64,000 bases of DNA from Thalassospiraceae bacterium LMO-JJ14 (GTDB lineage: Bacteria > Pseudomonadota > Alphaproteobacteria > Rhodospirillales > Casp-alpha2), in assembly GCA_021555105.2 (NCBI GenBank), contig CP134604.1, positions 1-64,000 on the forward strand. The letters run 5' to 3'. This document shows positions 1 to 7,305 of the stretch, piece by piece; the first letter of the stretch is position 1; each line of letters begins with the position of its first letter. Both the position numbers and the translations under genes were made by a program. The notes beneath the pieces are model-generated. The model was not told the DNA's origin, ran no database searches, and worked only from the letters and a program-made list of their open reading frames with translations.

Positions 1-53
1 AATAATCCCCTTTTGGGTTTGTCTGTAACGTGTCGTCTATTCCGGGGATCGAA

Positions 54-341
54 TTATTCGATCACGCCAAGAATGTCGGACTCTTTCATGATGATGAGGT
101 CTTCGCCGTCGACTTTGACTTCGGTGCCTGACCATTTGCCGAACAGGATCTTGTCGCCTTTTTTGACGTCAAGCTTGGTCACTTTGCCGTCGTCGGCTTT
201 GTGGCCAGTGCCGACAGCGATGACCTTGCCTTCCATCGGTTTTTCCTGCGCGGTATCGGGAATGATGATGCCGCCGGCAGTCTTTTGTTCGCTTTCGACG
301 CGGCGAACCAGAACGCGGTCATGTAAAGGCCGGAATTTCAT
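54..341 (-). CDS. groES: Co-chaperonin GroES
   Basis: A 95-residue cytosolic co-chaperonin that caps the GroEL ring during protein folding. The sequence opens with [14 protein letters not shown], the standard GroES first strand, and carries the mobile loop around residues 17-33 with the hydrophobic III triplet at 25-27 that docks on GroEL. The length matches the family. An in-frame start 60 bases upstream (401) would add 20 residues unlike GroES and would place the CIRCE operator inside the coding region, so the ATG at 341, preceded by GGAG, is chosen. The gene reads towards the left edge, and groEL is expected just outside the window; bases 1-53 are only the spacer. Regulation by sigma-70 plus HrcA is indicated by the adjacent promoter and CIRCE. 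Confidence 0.97.
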   Translation of the reverse strand: MKFRPLHDRVLVRRVESEQKTAGGIIIPDTAQEKPMEGKVIAVGTGHKADDGKVTKLDVKKGDKILFGKWSGTEVKVDGEDLIIMKESDILGVIE

Positions 342-390
342 AGAATTCGTCTCCGTAACGGTTTGAAAAATCTCAAATTTCACTGAAGTG

Positions 391-417
391 TTAGCACTCA
401 TCGTGAATGAGTGCCAG
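391..417. promoter_or_regulatory. CIRCE operator (HrcA site) of groES
   Basis: An inverted repeat of TTAGCACTC (391-399), a 9-base spacer, and GAGTGCCAG (409-417), matching the CIRCE consensus TTAGCACTC-N9-GAGTGCTAA except for two bases at the 3' end of the second arm. CIRCE is the binding site of the heat-shock repressor HrcA. It lies directly downstream of the -10 element and about 50 bases before the groES start, the usual place in alphaproteobacteria. Confidence 0.95.
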
Positions 418-418
418 A

Positions 419-447
419 TATGTAAAGAAGATGCCCGGTAGTGTCAA
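419..447 (-). promoter_or_regulatory. Sigma-70 promoter of groES
   Basis: On the minus strand, a perfect TTGACA -35 box (442-447) is followed after 17 bases by TACATA (419-424) as the -10 box. The CIRCE operator begins 1 base downstream of the -10, so HrcA bound there would cover the transcription start. The arrangement points to vegetative expression with heat-inducible derepression. Confidence 0.85.
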
Positions 448-477
448 GCACGGCAACTTGCGTGGGATTCTGTTAAG

Positions 478-518
478 AATTTCAATTACCAGCTTAAAAT
501 TTCAATTCACGAGCTAAG
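478..518. repeat. Two imperfect 20-base tandem repeats
   Basis: The 10-mer AATTTCAATT occurs at 478-487 and again at 498-507, exactly 20 bases apart, each followed by a partly conserved AGCT-containing half. The stretch from about 400 to 615 is AT-rich compared with the rest of the window and holds no convincing gene. The repeats lie upstream of groES and might bind a regulator or be leftovers of the accessory patch; there is no direct sign of function. Confidence 0.4.
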
Positions 519-615
519 AGTTTTAGTGATCTTGCAAGAAATCATATTAATTCATGGGATTAGTGGAACTCGGCCTGTAAGGCCAACTCGCTGGCAACCG
601 AACCCATTGTAACGT

Positions 616-984
616 GTGGCAGATATCAGACCGGCGGGATCGGATCGAAAAGCCAGACAGGGTTTGGCGATTGAGTGGACGAATGCAACGTGGAACCCGG
701 TTGCCGGGTGTAGCATCGTCTCGTCTGGTTGCAGTAACTGTTACGCGATGCGGATGGCATCGCGCCTACAGGCAATGGGAATGGAAAAGCATGAAGGCCT
801 GACCCGCAAATCGGGACGTCGCCATGTATGGACCGGAAAGACGAGGTTCGATAGAAAAGCCTTGGAGGTCCCGCTGAAATGGAGGTCACCACGCCAAATC
901 TTCGTAAACTCAATGTCTGAACTTTTTCATGAAAACTTGTCAGATAGCGAGATCGACCAGGTATTGGACGTGATGACTGTCTGA
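616..984 (+). pseudogene. Truncated DUF5131 (phage Gp37/Gp68) protein
   Basis: A 122-codon frame with a GTG start that matches the N-terminal part of the phage Gp37/Gp68 family (DUF5131). It has the IEWT-ATWNP block near residues 19-28 and a cysteine cluster at 32, 39 and 42 ending CSNCYA, which resembles a radical-SAM-type cluster. It also has the NSMSELFHE block near residue 98. Intact family members are roughly twice as long; here the frame stops just after IDQVLDVM. The last codons coincide with an IS-terminus-like sequence (TGTCTGACGTC at 978), so the break was probably made by a mobile element. The function of the family is not established. The start is uncertain because no clear ribosome-binding site is seen. 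Confidence 0.75.
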
Positions 985-1011
985 CGTCTCATAGTCCGCT
1001 CCAATTGAACC
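978..1011 (+). repeat. Orphan IS-end-like sequence
   Basis: TGTCTGACGTC at 978-988 is identical to the first 11 bases of the IS3-family element at 2041. In addition CCA-TTGA-C at offset 23 (1001-1010) lines up, at the same distance from the tip, with the subterminal block of that element's right end (CCACTTGAGC read inward). This looks like the tip of a related, otherwise lost element, and it coincides with the 3' end of the truncated DUF5131 frame. The following bases up to 1250 contain no gene I can support. Confidence 0.5.
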
Positions 1012-1250
1012 GACCAGCGGAGTGTATCAATTCAACAAGCTTCGTATATCAGACAGCTTTGGTCACATATAAGCGTCCAAATTGGAGGCCTAGCGAGGCG
1101 ACCGCCCGAATGGTTGGTATGTCTAGGTTCGATTTCCAACTAATGAATTGCTAACACCTCCAGCGGATATCCTGATCACCGAGCAATACGATCAAAAATA
1201 TCGGAATGGGTGATTGATTCTCATTTGCCACCTTCCTGCTGTTGGCAATG

Positions 1251-1688
1251 CTAGTTGCGCGTCATTCTCCCATGCATGATATAACCGTTATATTCAATTT
1301 TTCCGTTGTAGACCCCGTCCTCCACGACTCCTTTCATCACAAGGGTTTTGGCGTCAGACGGGCGGGCGACTTTAAACAGTATGTCGTTACCATCCACGTC
1401 CACATAGTGCGCTTTCTTCGGCTCATGGAAATTCTTCCAATACGCCGGTGGACTGAATACGGCCATCCACTCTTCGTCCTCTTGCCATAACTTCAATGCG
1501 ATGTCGTTCCGCTTCTCCGGCGGACGATTCTTAGTGCGGACAAAATCCTCTTCCGTACACGGATACGCACCTTTGCAGTACGCATAAATACCGTGATACT
1601 CTCCGGCAACGGTTTGGTCAGCCGTCGCCGAAGACAAGCTTGCCCAAAACACCAACGCTGAGCCGACTACGCCAAGGACGGTGTTCAT
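1251..1688 (-). CDS. Small secreted protein of unknown function
   Basis: A 145-residue protein that I do not recognise. Residues 1-23 form a Sec signal peptide (hydrophobic core, then ATA before Asp24), so the product should reach the periplasm or outside. The mature part is about 122 residues, rich in Tyr, Lys and acidic residues, with two cysteines close together (38 and 44) that could pair. There are no membrane segments after the signal. The start ATG at 1688 is preceded by GAGG-type purines. It is flanked by a headless gene and by IS remnants and its composition is less GC-rich than the core genes, consistent with an accessory locus. No function is assigned. Confidence 0.65.
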   Translation of the reverse strand: MNTVLGVVGSALVFWASLSSATADQTVAGEYHGIYAYCKGAYPCTEEDFVRTKNRPPEKRNDIALKLWQEDEEWMAVFSPPAYWKNFHEPKKAHYVDVDGNDILFKVARPSDAKTLVMKGVVEDGVYNGKIEYNGYIMHGRMTRN

Positions 1689-1755
1689 ACCTCTAACCTC
1701 GCTCTTTCAACTGTCTGCCGATCTTCCGGCCACACCCATCATTGAACCGAAACGG

Positions 1756-2040
1756 TTACTCGTATGTCACCATCCCCTTTAAGACGAGCGAGTCATTCAT
1801 CCCCGCACCGGAGCATGGTTTCTCGACGATGCTTACGCTATTCTCCGCGCGAAGCTGAATAGGAATCGAAGTTTTCGTTAGCTTCCGATATCCGACGTCG
1901 CCTTCTGCATCGCGCAGATCAAAAGCTTCCCCATTGACGTGCAGCATTGTTGGACAGTCGTACTTGCTGCCCTTGTGGTTGAGGCTGAAAACTTCAAGGT
2001 ATAAAGCGCCACTCGGAGGCGGGTTGCCGAGACTAAATGC
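1756..2040 (-). pseudogene. 3' remnant of a gene cut by the IS element
   Basis: The minus-strand frame ending at 1756 stays open for 95 codons up to the first base of the IS at 2041. The first ATG is only at 1947, so conventional calling would give a 63-residue protein. The 31 codons upstream of that ATG read as ordinary protein (with GALYLEVFSLNHKGSKYDC), and no start fits near the IS edge. The natural reading is the C-terminal part of a longer protein whose head was removed at the insertion. The missing part is not found on the other side of the IS. Product unknown; the neighbour 1251-1688 is on the same strand but is not obviously related. Confidence 0.6.
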
Positions 2041-2054
2041 TGTCTGACGTCAGG
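2041..2054 (+). repeat. Left terminal inverted repeat of the IS
   Basis: TGTCTGACGTCAGG, starting with the TG typical of IS3-family tips and pairing with 3541-3554 except at two positions. Its first 11 bases recur at 978-988. Confidence 0.85.
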
Positions 2055-2129
2055 GCCCATGGGACAGATTGAGGTGTTTTCATAAGGGAGGGTTTTTGGT
2101 TCATCGTAGAGACCCGTAGGGGAACGAAG

Positions 2130-2504
2130 ATGAGACAAAAACCGATGACGACGAAAGACCCCGCCGAGAAGGCGGTCCGCGATATCCGTCGCAAGACGCG
2201 CAAGCAGTATTCAGCCGAAGAGAAGATCCGTATCGTCCTTGAGGGCCTGCGAGGAGAGGAAAGCATTGCCGCACTGTGCCGTCGCGAGGGCATTGCCGAG
2301 AGCCTGTATTATTCATGGTCCAAGGAATTCCTTGAGGCGGGCAAGAAACGCCTGGCTGGAGACACGTCGCGCCAAGCGACCTCGGTCGAGGTTAAGGGGC
2401 TGCGCCGCGAGATGCGGGATATGAAGGAGCTTGTCGCTGACCTGACGCTGGAGAACCGTCTTCTCAAAAAAAGCATGCTCGGGGATGGGGGAGACGAAGA
2501 ATGA
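2130..2504 (+). CDS. IS3-family transposase OrfA
   Basis: A 124-residue DNA-binding subunit of the transposase. Residues about 20-70 form a helix-turn-helix (KQYSAEEKIRIVLEGLRG through CRREGIAESLYYSW), which recognises the IS ends. Residues about 85-117 form a heptad-type coiled coil (REMRDMKELVADLTLENRLL) used for multimerisation. The frame ends at 2504, overlapping the ATG of orfB by four bases. A run of seven A followed by G at codons 113-115 allows a -1 shift that would fuse OrfA to OrfB. The start ATG at 2130 is preceded by a GGGGAACGAAG purine stretch. Confidence 0.93.
   Translation: MRQKPMTTKDPAEKAVRDIRRKTRKQYSAEEKIRIVLEGLRGEESIAALCRREGIAESLYYSWSKEFLEAGKKRLAGDTSRQATSVEVKGLRREMRDMKELVADLTLENRLLKKSMLGDGGDEE
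2466..2473 (+). promoter_or_regulatory. Programmed -1 frameshift site of the IS
   Basis: A7G slippery heptamer/octamer in orfA codons 113-115. The -1 frame is open from here through 2501 (reading K-H-A-R-G-W-G-R-R-R) straight into the orfB ATG frame, so slipping gives an OrfAB fusion, the usual IS3-family transposase. A GGGGATGGGGGAG purine tract lies about 11 bases after the slip site. Confidence 0.75.
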
Positions 2505-3481
2505 GATATCCCGCCTCGGAGAAGTTGGAGATCATCCGGCTGGTCGAGCGCTCCCACCTGCCTGTTCGCCAGACGCTGGGCAAGCTGGGAATCGCCAAGA
2601 CGACGTTCTATCGATGGTGCGACCGATATCAGGCGTTTGGTATCTCCGGGCTGGAAGACCGCAATCTCGGCCCGGGTCGGGTGTGGAACCGGATTCCGGA
2701 CGACATTCGTAACCGAATTGTCGATCTGGCCCTGGAAGAGCCGGAGCTCAGCCCACGGGAACTGGCCGTCACATTCACGGACACCAAAGGCTACTTCGTC
2801 TCCGAAGCCTCTGTTTACAGGCTTCTCAAGGCCCAGGACCTGATCACCAGCCCCGCGTTCGTCGTCATCAAGGCGGCAAGCGAGTTCAAGGACAAGACGA
2901 CGGCACCCAATCAGCTTTGGCAAACGGACTTCACCTACTTCAAGGTCACGGGCTGGGGCTGGTTCTATCTGTCGACCATCCTCGACGATTACTCCCGCTA
3001 CGTCATCGCCTGGAAGCTATGCACGACGATGAAGGCGGCAGATGTCACGGAGACACTGGAACAGGCATTGAGATCATCCGGTTGTGACCGGGCCGAGGTC
3101 GTCCACAAGCCGCGCCTCCTCTCGGACAACGGCTCATCCTACATCGCAGGCGATCTCGCCGATTGGCTCGAGGGGCAAGGCATGGATCATGTCCGTGGCG
3201 CGCCGAATCATCCTCAGACACAGGGCAAGATCGAACGTTGGCATCAGACCCTGAAGAACAGGGTTCTGCTTGAGAACTATTACCTGCCCGGCGATCTCGA
3301 AAACCAGATCGGTCAGTTCATCGAGCATTACAACAATCACCGCTATCACGAGAGCCTTGGCAATCTGACACCGGCCGACGTTTACCTCGGTAGGGCAACA
3401 TCGATCATCAAACGAAGGGAGAAGATAAAAAGAAAGACATTCGAACAACGACGGCTGGCGCATCGGCGCCATGCCGCTTAA
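2501..3481 (+). CDS. IS3-family transposase OrfB (DDE integrase)
   Basis: A 326-residue catalytic part of the IS3 transposase. Residues 1-60 hold a second helix-turn-helix (GKLGIAKTTFYRWCDRY) and about 135-300 the integrase core. The catalytic triad is visible as Asp143 (WQTDFTYF), Asp209 (LLSDNGSSY) and Glu245 (QGKIERWHQ), with 35 residues between the last two, the D-D(35)E spacing of retroviral integrases and IS3. The C-terminal YNNHRYHESLGNLTPADVY block is also typical. It can be translated from its own ATG, coupled by ATGA to orfA, or as a frameshift fusion. No inactivating change is visible. Confidence 0.95.
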   Translation: MRYPASEKLEIIRLVERSHLPVRQTLGKLGIAKTTFYRWCDRYQAFGISGLEDRNLGPGRVWNRIPDDIRNRIVDLALEEPELSPRELAVTFTDTKGYFVSEASVYRLLKAQDLITSPAFVVIKAASEFKDKTTAPNQLWQTDFTYFKVTGWGWFYLSTILDDYSRYVIAWKLCTTMKAADVTETLEQALRSSGCDRAEVVHKPRLLSDNGSSYIAGDLADWLEGQGMDHVRGAPNHPQTQGKIERWHQTLKNRVLLENYYLPGDLENQIGQFIEHYNNHRYHESLGNLTPADVYLGRATSIIKRREKIKRKTFEQRRLAHRRHAA

Positions 3482-3540
3482 CATCAACCAGCGATGAGCC
3501 AGAGCCTCCGTTAATATAAACGCTCAAGTGGCCCAATTAT

Positions 3541-3554
3541 CCTGACGACGGACA
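3541..3554 (-). repeat. Right terminal inverted repeat of the IS
   Basis: Reads TGTCCGTCGTCAGG on the minus strand. Its outermost base (3554) is also the A of the ATG from which the next frame is read, so that ATG spans the IS/host junction. Confidence 0.85.
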
Positions 3555-4792
3555 TGAGCCACGCCGGCGCCATGAGCGATCTTGAGAGTACGGCACCCGC
3601 AACCGCTTTTCCGGGCGAACTCGCGCCGTTCGTGCCCAACACCTTACCTGCCGACATGAATGTCCAGCACCCGGTCGATTGGAACACCTACCCCTATCCG
3701 TTCATCTTCAATCAGGTCGACCCCCAGTTGTTTCCGCTCGACGCATGGCGTGAATGCTCACGCATCGCGCTCAGCCGCAAGACCATGCCCGAGTGGATGG
3801 CCGATGTAACCGAGATCGACAGCCCGCATCTCGTGAAACAGCTCCGCCAGCGATTGCTGTCCTACCGCGGCATCCTCGCCCTTGAAGACGAAATCCTGAT
3901 TACGATGGGCGCACAGAACGCCTTGAGCATTCTCGGGCTCATGTTTGCGAAAGACCCTCGGAAAATCGGCATTGAAGACCCGGGCTTCCATGAAGCCCGA
4001 AATGCATTCCTGATGACGGGGAACGACCTGTCGCCCATCCCCGTCGACGAGGACGGACTTGATCCGTCGGGCATCGAAAAGAATTGCAAGCTGGTGTTCA
4101 CGACGCCGAGCCACCACTTCCCGACGATGGTGACGCTGCCGATGCAGCGCCGCCACGACCTGTTGGCCAAAGCCCGCTCGGAAGGTTTTTATGTGATCGA
4201 AGATGATTATGAGATGGAACTCGCCGGCACCAACAATGCATTGCCGACATTGCAGTCCCTCGACCGGCAAGGGTGCGTGATTTACATCGGCAGCCTTGCC
4301 AAATCGATCACGCCCAGCCTTCGCCTCGGATTTATCGTCGCCAACCGGGACATCATCCAAAAGGCACGTGAAATCCGCCGCCTCCTCATTCGCCAACCGC
4401 CCAGCATGATGCAGGACACGGCAGCGCTGTTTCTTGCTCTTGGCCACCATGACGCCCACATCAAACGCCTGCGACGCCGCTACACGCGGCGCTGGCAGCA
4501 CATGCACGACGCCATCGGCACGCACCTGCCGTTCTTCAAGCGGACCAAGGCGACCGGCGGCACAAGTATATGGCTAACCGGCGAGAAAGACTTTGATGCG
4601 TCGTCGTTCTGCGATGAGCTCAAGCGACGCGGCATCCTTGCCGACAAGGGGCGGACTTTCTTTCTGCGCGGCGACAATAATGAGAGCCTGAGGCTCGGCT
4701 TCTCCTGCATCCCCGTCGACAGGATCGATGCCGGTATCCAGGCGATCTCCGCCGCATATCAGGACCACTACCCACGCCATCATGGCCGCTGA
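3554..4792 (+). CDS. MocR-like aminotransferase lacking its DNA-binding domain
   Basis: A 412-residue fold-type I PLP protein with the look of a MocR/GntR-family effector domain: FIFNQVDPQLFPLDAWRE near residue 51, substrate/PLP-site blocks TPSHHFPT (184-191) and IEDDYE (215-220), and the PLP lysine in GSLAKSITPSLRLGF (Lys250). MocR regulators carry an extra GntR winged helix of about 70 residues plus a linker at the N-terminus; here only a linker-like stretch of about 45 residues remains. The first ATG straddles the IS end (its A is the last IS base), so the apparent start is probably made by the insertion. An internal ATG at 3572 is an alternative. I read it as a beheaded regulator that may still bind PLP but should not bind DNA. 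Confidence 0.8.
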   Translation: MSHAGAMSDLESTAPATAFPGELAPFVPNTLPADMNVQHPVDWNTYPYPFIFNQVDPQLFPLDAWRECSRIALSRKTMPEWMADVTEIDSPHLVKQLRQRLLSYRGILALEDEILITMGAQNALSILGLMFAKDPRKIGIEDPGFHEARNAFLMTGNDLSPIPVDEDGLDPSGIEKNCKLVFTTPSHHFPTMVTLPMQRRHDLLAKARSEGFYVIEDDYEMELAGTNNALPTLQSLDRQGCVIYIGSLAKSITPSLRLGFIVANRDIIQKAREIRRLLIRQPPSMMQDTAALFLALGHHDAHIKRLRRRYTRRWQHMHDAIGTHLPFFKRTKATGGTSIWLTGEKDFDASSFCDELKRRGILADKGRTFFLRGDNNESLRLGFSCIPVDRIDAGIQAISAAYQDHYPRHHGR

Positions 4793-4945
4793 CTCATCCC
4801 TCCTACTTTCGGCATAACCCAAGAAACTTTCCCGTACTCACCGGAGCATGCAAGACGCCGGACCCGGCAATACGTGTCGTGTCGTGCTCGGGCGAAACGA
4901 TACTGGTCTTGCGAGAACCGTCCAGGTGATTACGCGGCCGCCGTC

Positions 4946-6598
4946 TCAGGACCGGTTTGCGAGGTCCGGGTATTGAACAAGTAATCCGGCACGCCAAAGC
5001 ACAACCTGATAACTGCGGAAGCGGTATGTCGCCAGGGGCGTGACGCCGACGGGAAATTCCGGCATTTCGTCGACATAGTAATACGCGACGATGACACCGT
5101 CCGGATGCGTGGCAGCGAAAGTTTCGGTGTCGCCGGTTACCAGGCCTATTTCCCAAACCGGTTTGTTTAGGCGGCCGAGAAACTGATATTGACCGTGATA
5201 GGTGCTGAAATTCCCGATCTCCAGGCCTTTGTCTTCGTAAGACTTGAGGTCGCGGGCAATCGGCCTGAGATCATAAGCGAAATCGAGCGCGTCACGCGCC
5301 GTCAGGTGCACCACGAAAACCAGCACCGTCATCGACAGCGCCAGGGCGCAAACGCCCCGGAAGACACCTGCTTTGGCAAAGTGCCAGCACAACAGGCCCG
5401 AAATGACGATCAGCACACCCCAGTGATTATCGAGTTTATGGAACCATTCCGGAGCCTCGAAAAACGTCGGGTCATCGGGCAGTAACATCGCCGCCAATCC
5501 GAGCACGATAAAGAACAGCGCCGTCATGATGCCGTCCAGCCGGCACCCGGCGCTGACCTGCGGACGCGCCAGCAGTCGCGCGAACAACAGCGCAAACGCC
5601 GGGAATTCCGGCAGCAGGTAGTGCAATTGCTTGCCCGAGATCAGCGAGAACGTAATGAACGCCGGTGCCACCCAGGCCATCAGCAAGCGCAGTCCGCCAT
5701 CGGAGAAAGCCCCTTCGACCCGTGCCGCACGCCACAGTCTGGGCCATATCAGCCATGGCAAAAGCAGGGGCGCCAGCAACATCGCGTACCACCAGAACGG
5801 CCGCGCATGGTCGAAGCTTTCGACGATACGCCCGGCCGACTGACCCCAGAAAATCATGTTGCGGTATTCTTCGCCGCCGCGAATTCCGGCCGGGACCGCC
5901 CATGCCAGCGCAATTGCGGCGCCGATCAGAACGCTGAACAGAAACCGGAAATACCAGACCCGCCAAGACACCAGCGGGCGGTCCGGACCGCCCGGCAGGG
6001 TGCGCCCCCACCAAGGCGCAAGAAGGGCCACCGGCGCGATATGCAACAAGATCGCCGGCCCCTTCGCCAGCACGCCGACGCCGATCGCCAGCGCCGTCAC
6101 CAGCCATCCGCCAAGCCCGCCGGATCGCCACGCACTGACAATCCCGCCGATCCCCGCCAGCGTGCACGCCGCCAGCATCATGTCGAACATGGTCAGGGTC
6201 TGAAACACGGCCCAGAAAGCGGCGCCGGCGAGGATCACCGGCGCCAGCCGGGCTGCCATGCCGTCGTCCGGCCAGATGCGCAGCGCCAGACGGCCGGTCC
6301 ACAGCAACGCCACCAACGCGAACAACGGCGCCACCAGGCGCGGCCACCAGTCGTTGACTCCGAACACGGACCAGCCCGCCGTCATCAGCCAGAACAGCAG
6401 CGGCGGTTTGTGGTGATACGGCGCACCATTCAGATGCGGTACGAGAAAGTCGTCGCGCAGCCACATTTCCCAGGCAACCGCCAGATAGCGGGTTTCATCG
6501 ACCGGCAGCGGCGGGCGTAGCAATACCGCGGAGACCACCACAATCAGCCAGCATACTGCCCACACCGGCATCTTGAAGGCGCTTAAATCCTGTTTCAT
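4946..6598 (-). CDS. ArnT-like membrane glycosyltransferase
   Basis: A 550-residue polytopic inner-membrane protein of the ArnT/PMT (GT-C) type, which moves a sugar from a polyprenyl-phosphate donor to lipid A or another periplasmic acceptor. The first periplasmic loop shows PPLPVDETRYLAVAWEMW with the acidic pair Asp34-Glu35 in the position of the GT-C catalytic acid, followed by the HHKPPLLFW block near residue 62. About ten further hydrophobic segments extend to residue 420, then a soluble C-terminal domain. Its ATG overlaps the stop of the TVP38-type gene by four bases, so it is the last gene of a coupled three-gene unit. The sugar and acceptor cannot be told from the sequence. Confidence 0.85.
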   Translation of the reverse strand: MKQDLSAFKMPVWAVCWLIVVVSAVLLRPPLPVDETRYLAVAWEMWLRDDFLVPHLNGAPYHHKPPLLFWLMTAGWSVFGVNDWWPRLVAPLFALVALLWTGRLALRIWPDDGMAARLAPVILAGAAFWAVFQTLTMFDMMLAACTLAGIGGIVSAWRSGGLGGWLVTALAIGVGVLAKGPAILLHIAPVALLAPWWGRTLPGGPDRPLVSWRVWYFRFLFSVLIGAAIALAWAVPAGIRGGEEYRNMIFWGQSAGRIVESFDHARPFWWYAMLLAPLLLPWLIWPRLWRAARVEGAFSDGGLRLLMAWVAPAFITFSLISGKQLHYLLPEFPAFALLFARLLARPQVSAGCRLDGIMTALFFIVLGLAAMLLPDDPTFFEAPEWFHKLDNHWGVLIVISGLLCWHFAKAGVFRGVCALALSMTVLVFVVHLTARDALDFAYDLRPIARDLKSYEDKGLEIGNFSTYHGQYQFLGRLNKPVWEIGLVTGDTETFAATHPDGVIVAYYYVDEMPEFPVGVTPLATYRFRSYQVVLWRAGLLVQYPDLANRS

Positions 6599-7305
6599 TT
6601 TTCCGCCGCCTCGCTGGCGCCCACATCCTCGGCATCGACGACGCCGGCATTCAGAAGCCGGTGGCTGTCACGGTAGCGCCGATACAGCCAGACCCCGAGA
6701 ACCCCCGACGCCGCGAACAGGATGATGCTGATGACAAGCCGGACCCCCGGCTCAACCGCGAAACCGGATCCGACCAAAGCGAAAATCAGCATCTGCGGAA
6801 TATAACCGATCGCCGAACCGGCGACGAATGGCACCGCATGCGCGCGGGAAACCCCGGCCAGCATATTCGTCAGCACATTCGAGCCGACCGGCAGGAAACG
6901 GATCAGCAGCGTCGTTGTGAACGTGTTCTCGCTGAGGAACGCATCCATGCGCATCAGCTTGTCGGGAAATTTGTGCGCCACCAGATCGCGGGCCAGAAAG
7001 CGTGCCACGACAAACGTCAGAATGCAGCCGAGCGCGGCAGCGATGACGCTGATCAGCGTGCCCCAGGCAATCCCGAACGCATATCCGGCCATGAAGGCCA
7101 CGGCCTGACGCGGCAGTCCGGCGGCGGTAAACAACGCCCCGGCGCCGAGGAATATCAGCTCGCCGCGAATGCCTTCGCCACGCACATAGGTATCGATCCA
7201 GCCTTCATCGAGAACGCTGCCGAGCGGCGTCAGCTTGATCGCCGCACCGACGCCGATCAGCAATGCGAATAAAAGTATGGAACGGAAAACGATACGCGGC
7301 GTCAT
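6595..7305 (-). CDS. TVP38/TMEM64 (DedA-superfamily) membrane protein
   Basis: A 236-residue inner-membrane protein of the TVP38/TMEM64 group. The conserved core runs from GEGIRGELIFLGAGAL through LPRQAVAFMAGYAFG (about residues 45-85) to LLIRFLPVGSNVLTNMLAGVS (about 135-155), with five to six hydrophobic segments. Proteins of this superfamily are linked to lipid scrambling and polyprenyl-phosphate recycling. A longer frame reaches 7398, but the ATG at 7305 overlaps the stop of the upstream glycosyltransferase (ATGA), and the extra residues are arginine-rich translation of that gene. Sitting between two glycosyltransferases, it may help move or recycle their lipid carrier; this is inference. 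Confidence 0.88.
   Translation of the reverse strand: MTPRIVFRSILLFALLIGVGAAIKLTPLGSVLDEGWIDTYVRGEGIRGELIFLGAGALFTAAGLPRQAVAFMAGYAFGIAWGTLISVIAAALGCILTFVVARFLARDLVAHKFPDKLMRMDAFLSENTFTTTLLIRFLPVGSNVLTNMLAGVSRAHAVPFVAGSAIGYIPQMLIFALVGSGFAVEPGVRLVISIILFAASGVLGVWLYRRYRDSHRLLNAGVVDAEDVGASEAAEK

Larger units (their letters stand above)
2041..3554 (+). mobile_element. IS3-family insertion sequence, complete
   Basis: A 1514-base element with imperfect terminal inverted repeats: TGTCTGACGTCAGG at the left tip and, read inward, TGTCCGTCGTCAGG at the right tip (12 of 14 match). It carries orfA and orfB in the IS3 arrangement, with a slippery A7G between them and a DDE integrase core in orfB. Both frames are intact, so it may still be active. 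The flanking bases (AATGC on the left, TGAGC on the right) show no 3-5 base target duplication, and the genes abutting both ends lack their 5' parts. The subgroup cannot be decided by eye; comparison of both ends and OrfB with ISfinder would settle it. Confidence 0.9.

Noticed and set aside
1081-1145. A tRNA-like stretch with GGTTCGATTTCC resembling a T-loop
   Set aside because: No acceptor stem or anticodon arm can be built around it in the right spacing, so neither a tRNA gene nor a tRNA-derived attachment site is supported.
2036-3560. Target-site duplication around the IS
   Set aside because: The bases before 2041 (AATGC) and after 3554 (TGAGC) do not match over 3 to 5 positions, so no duplication is claimed.
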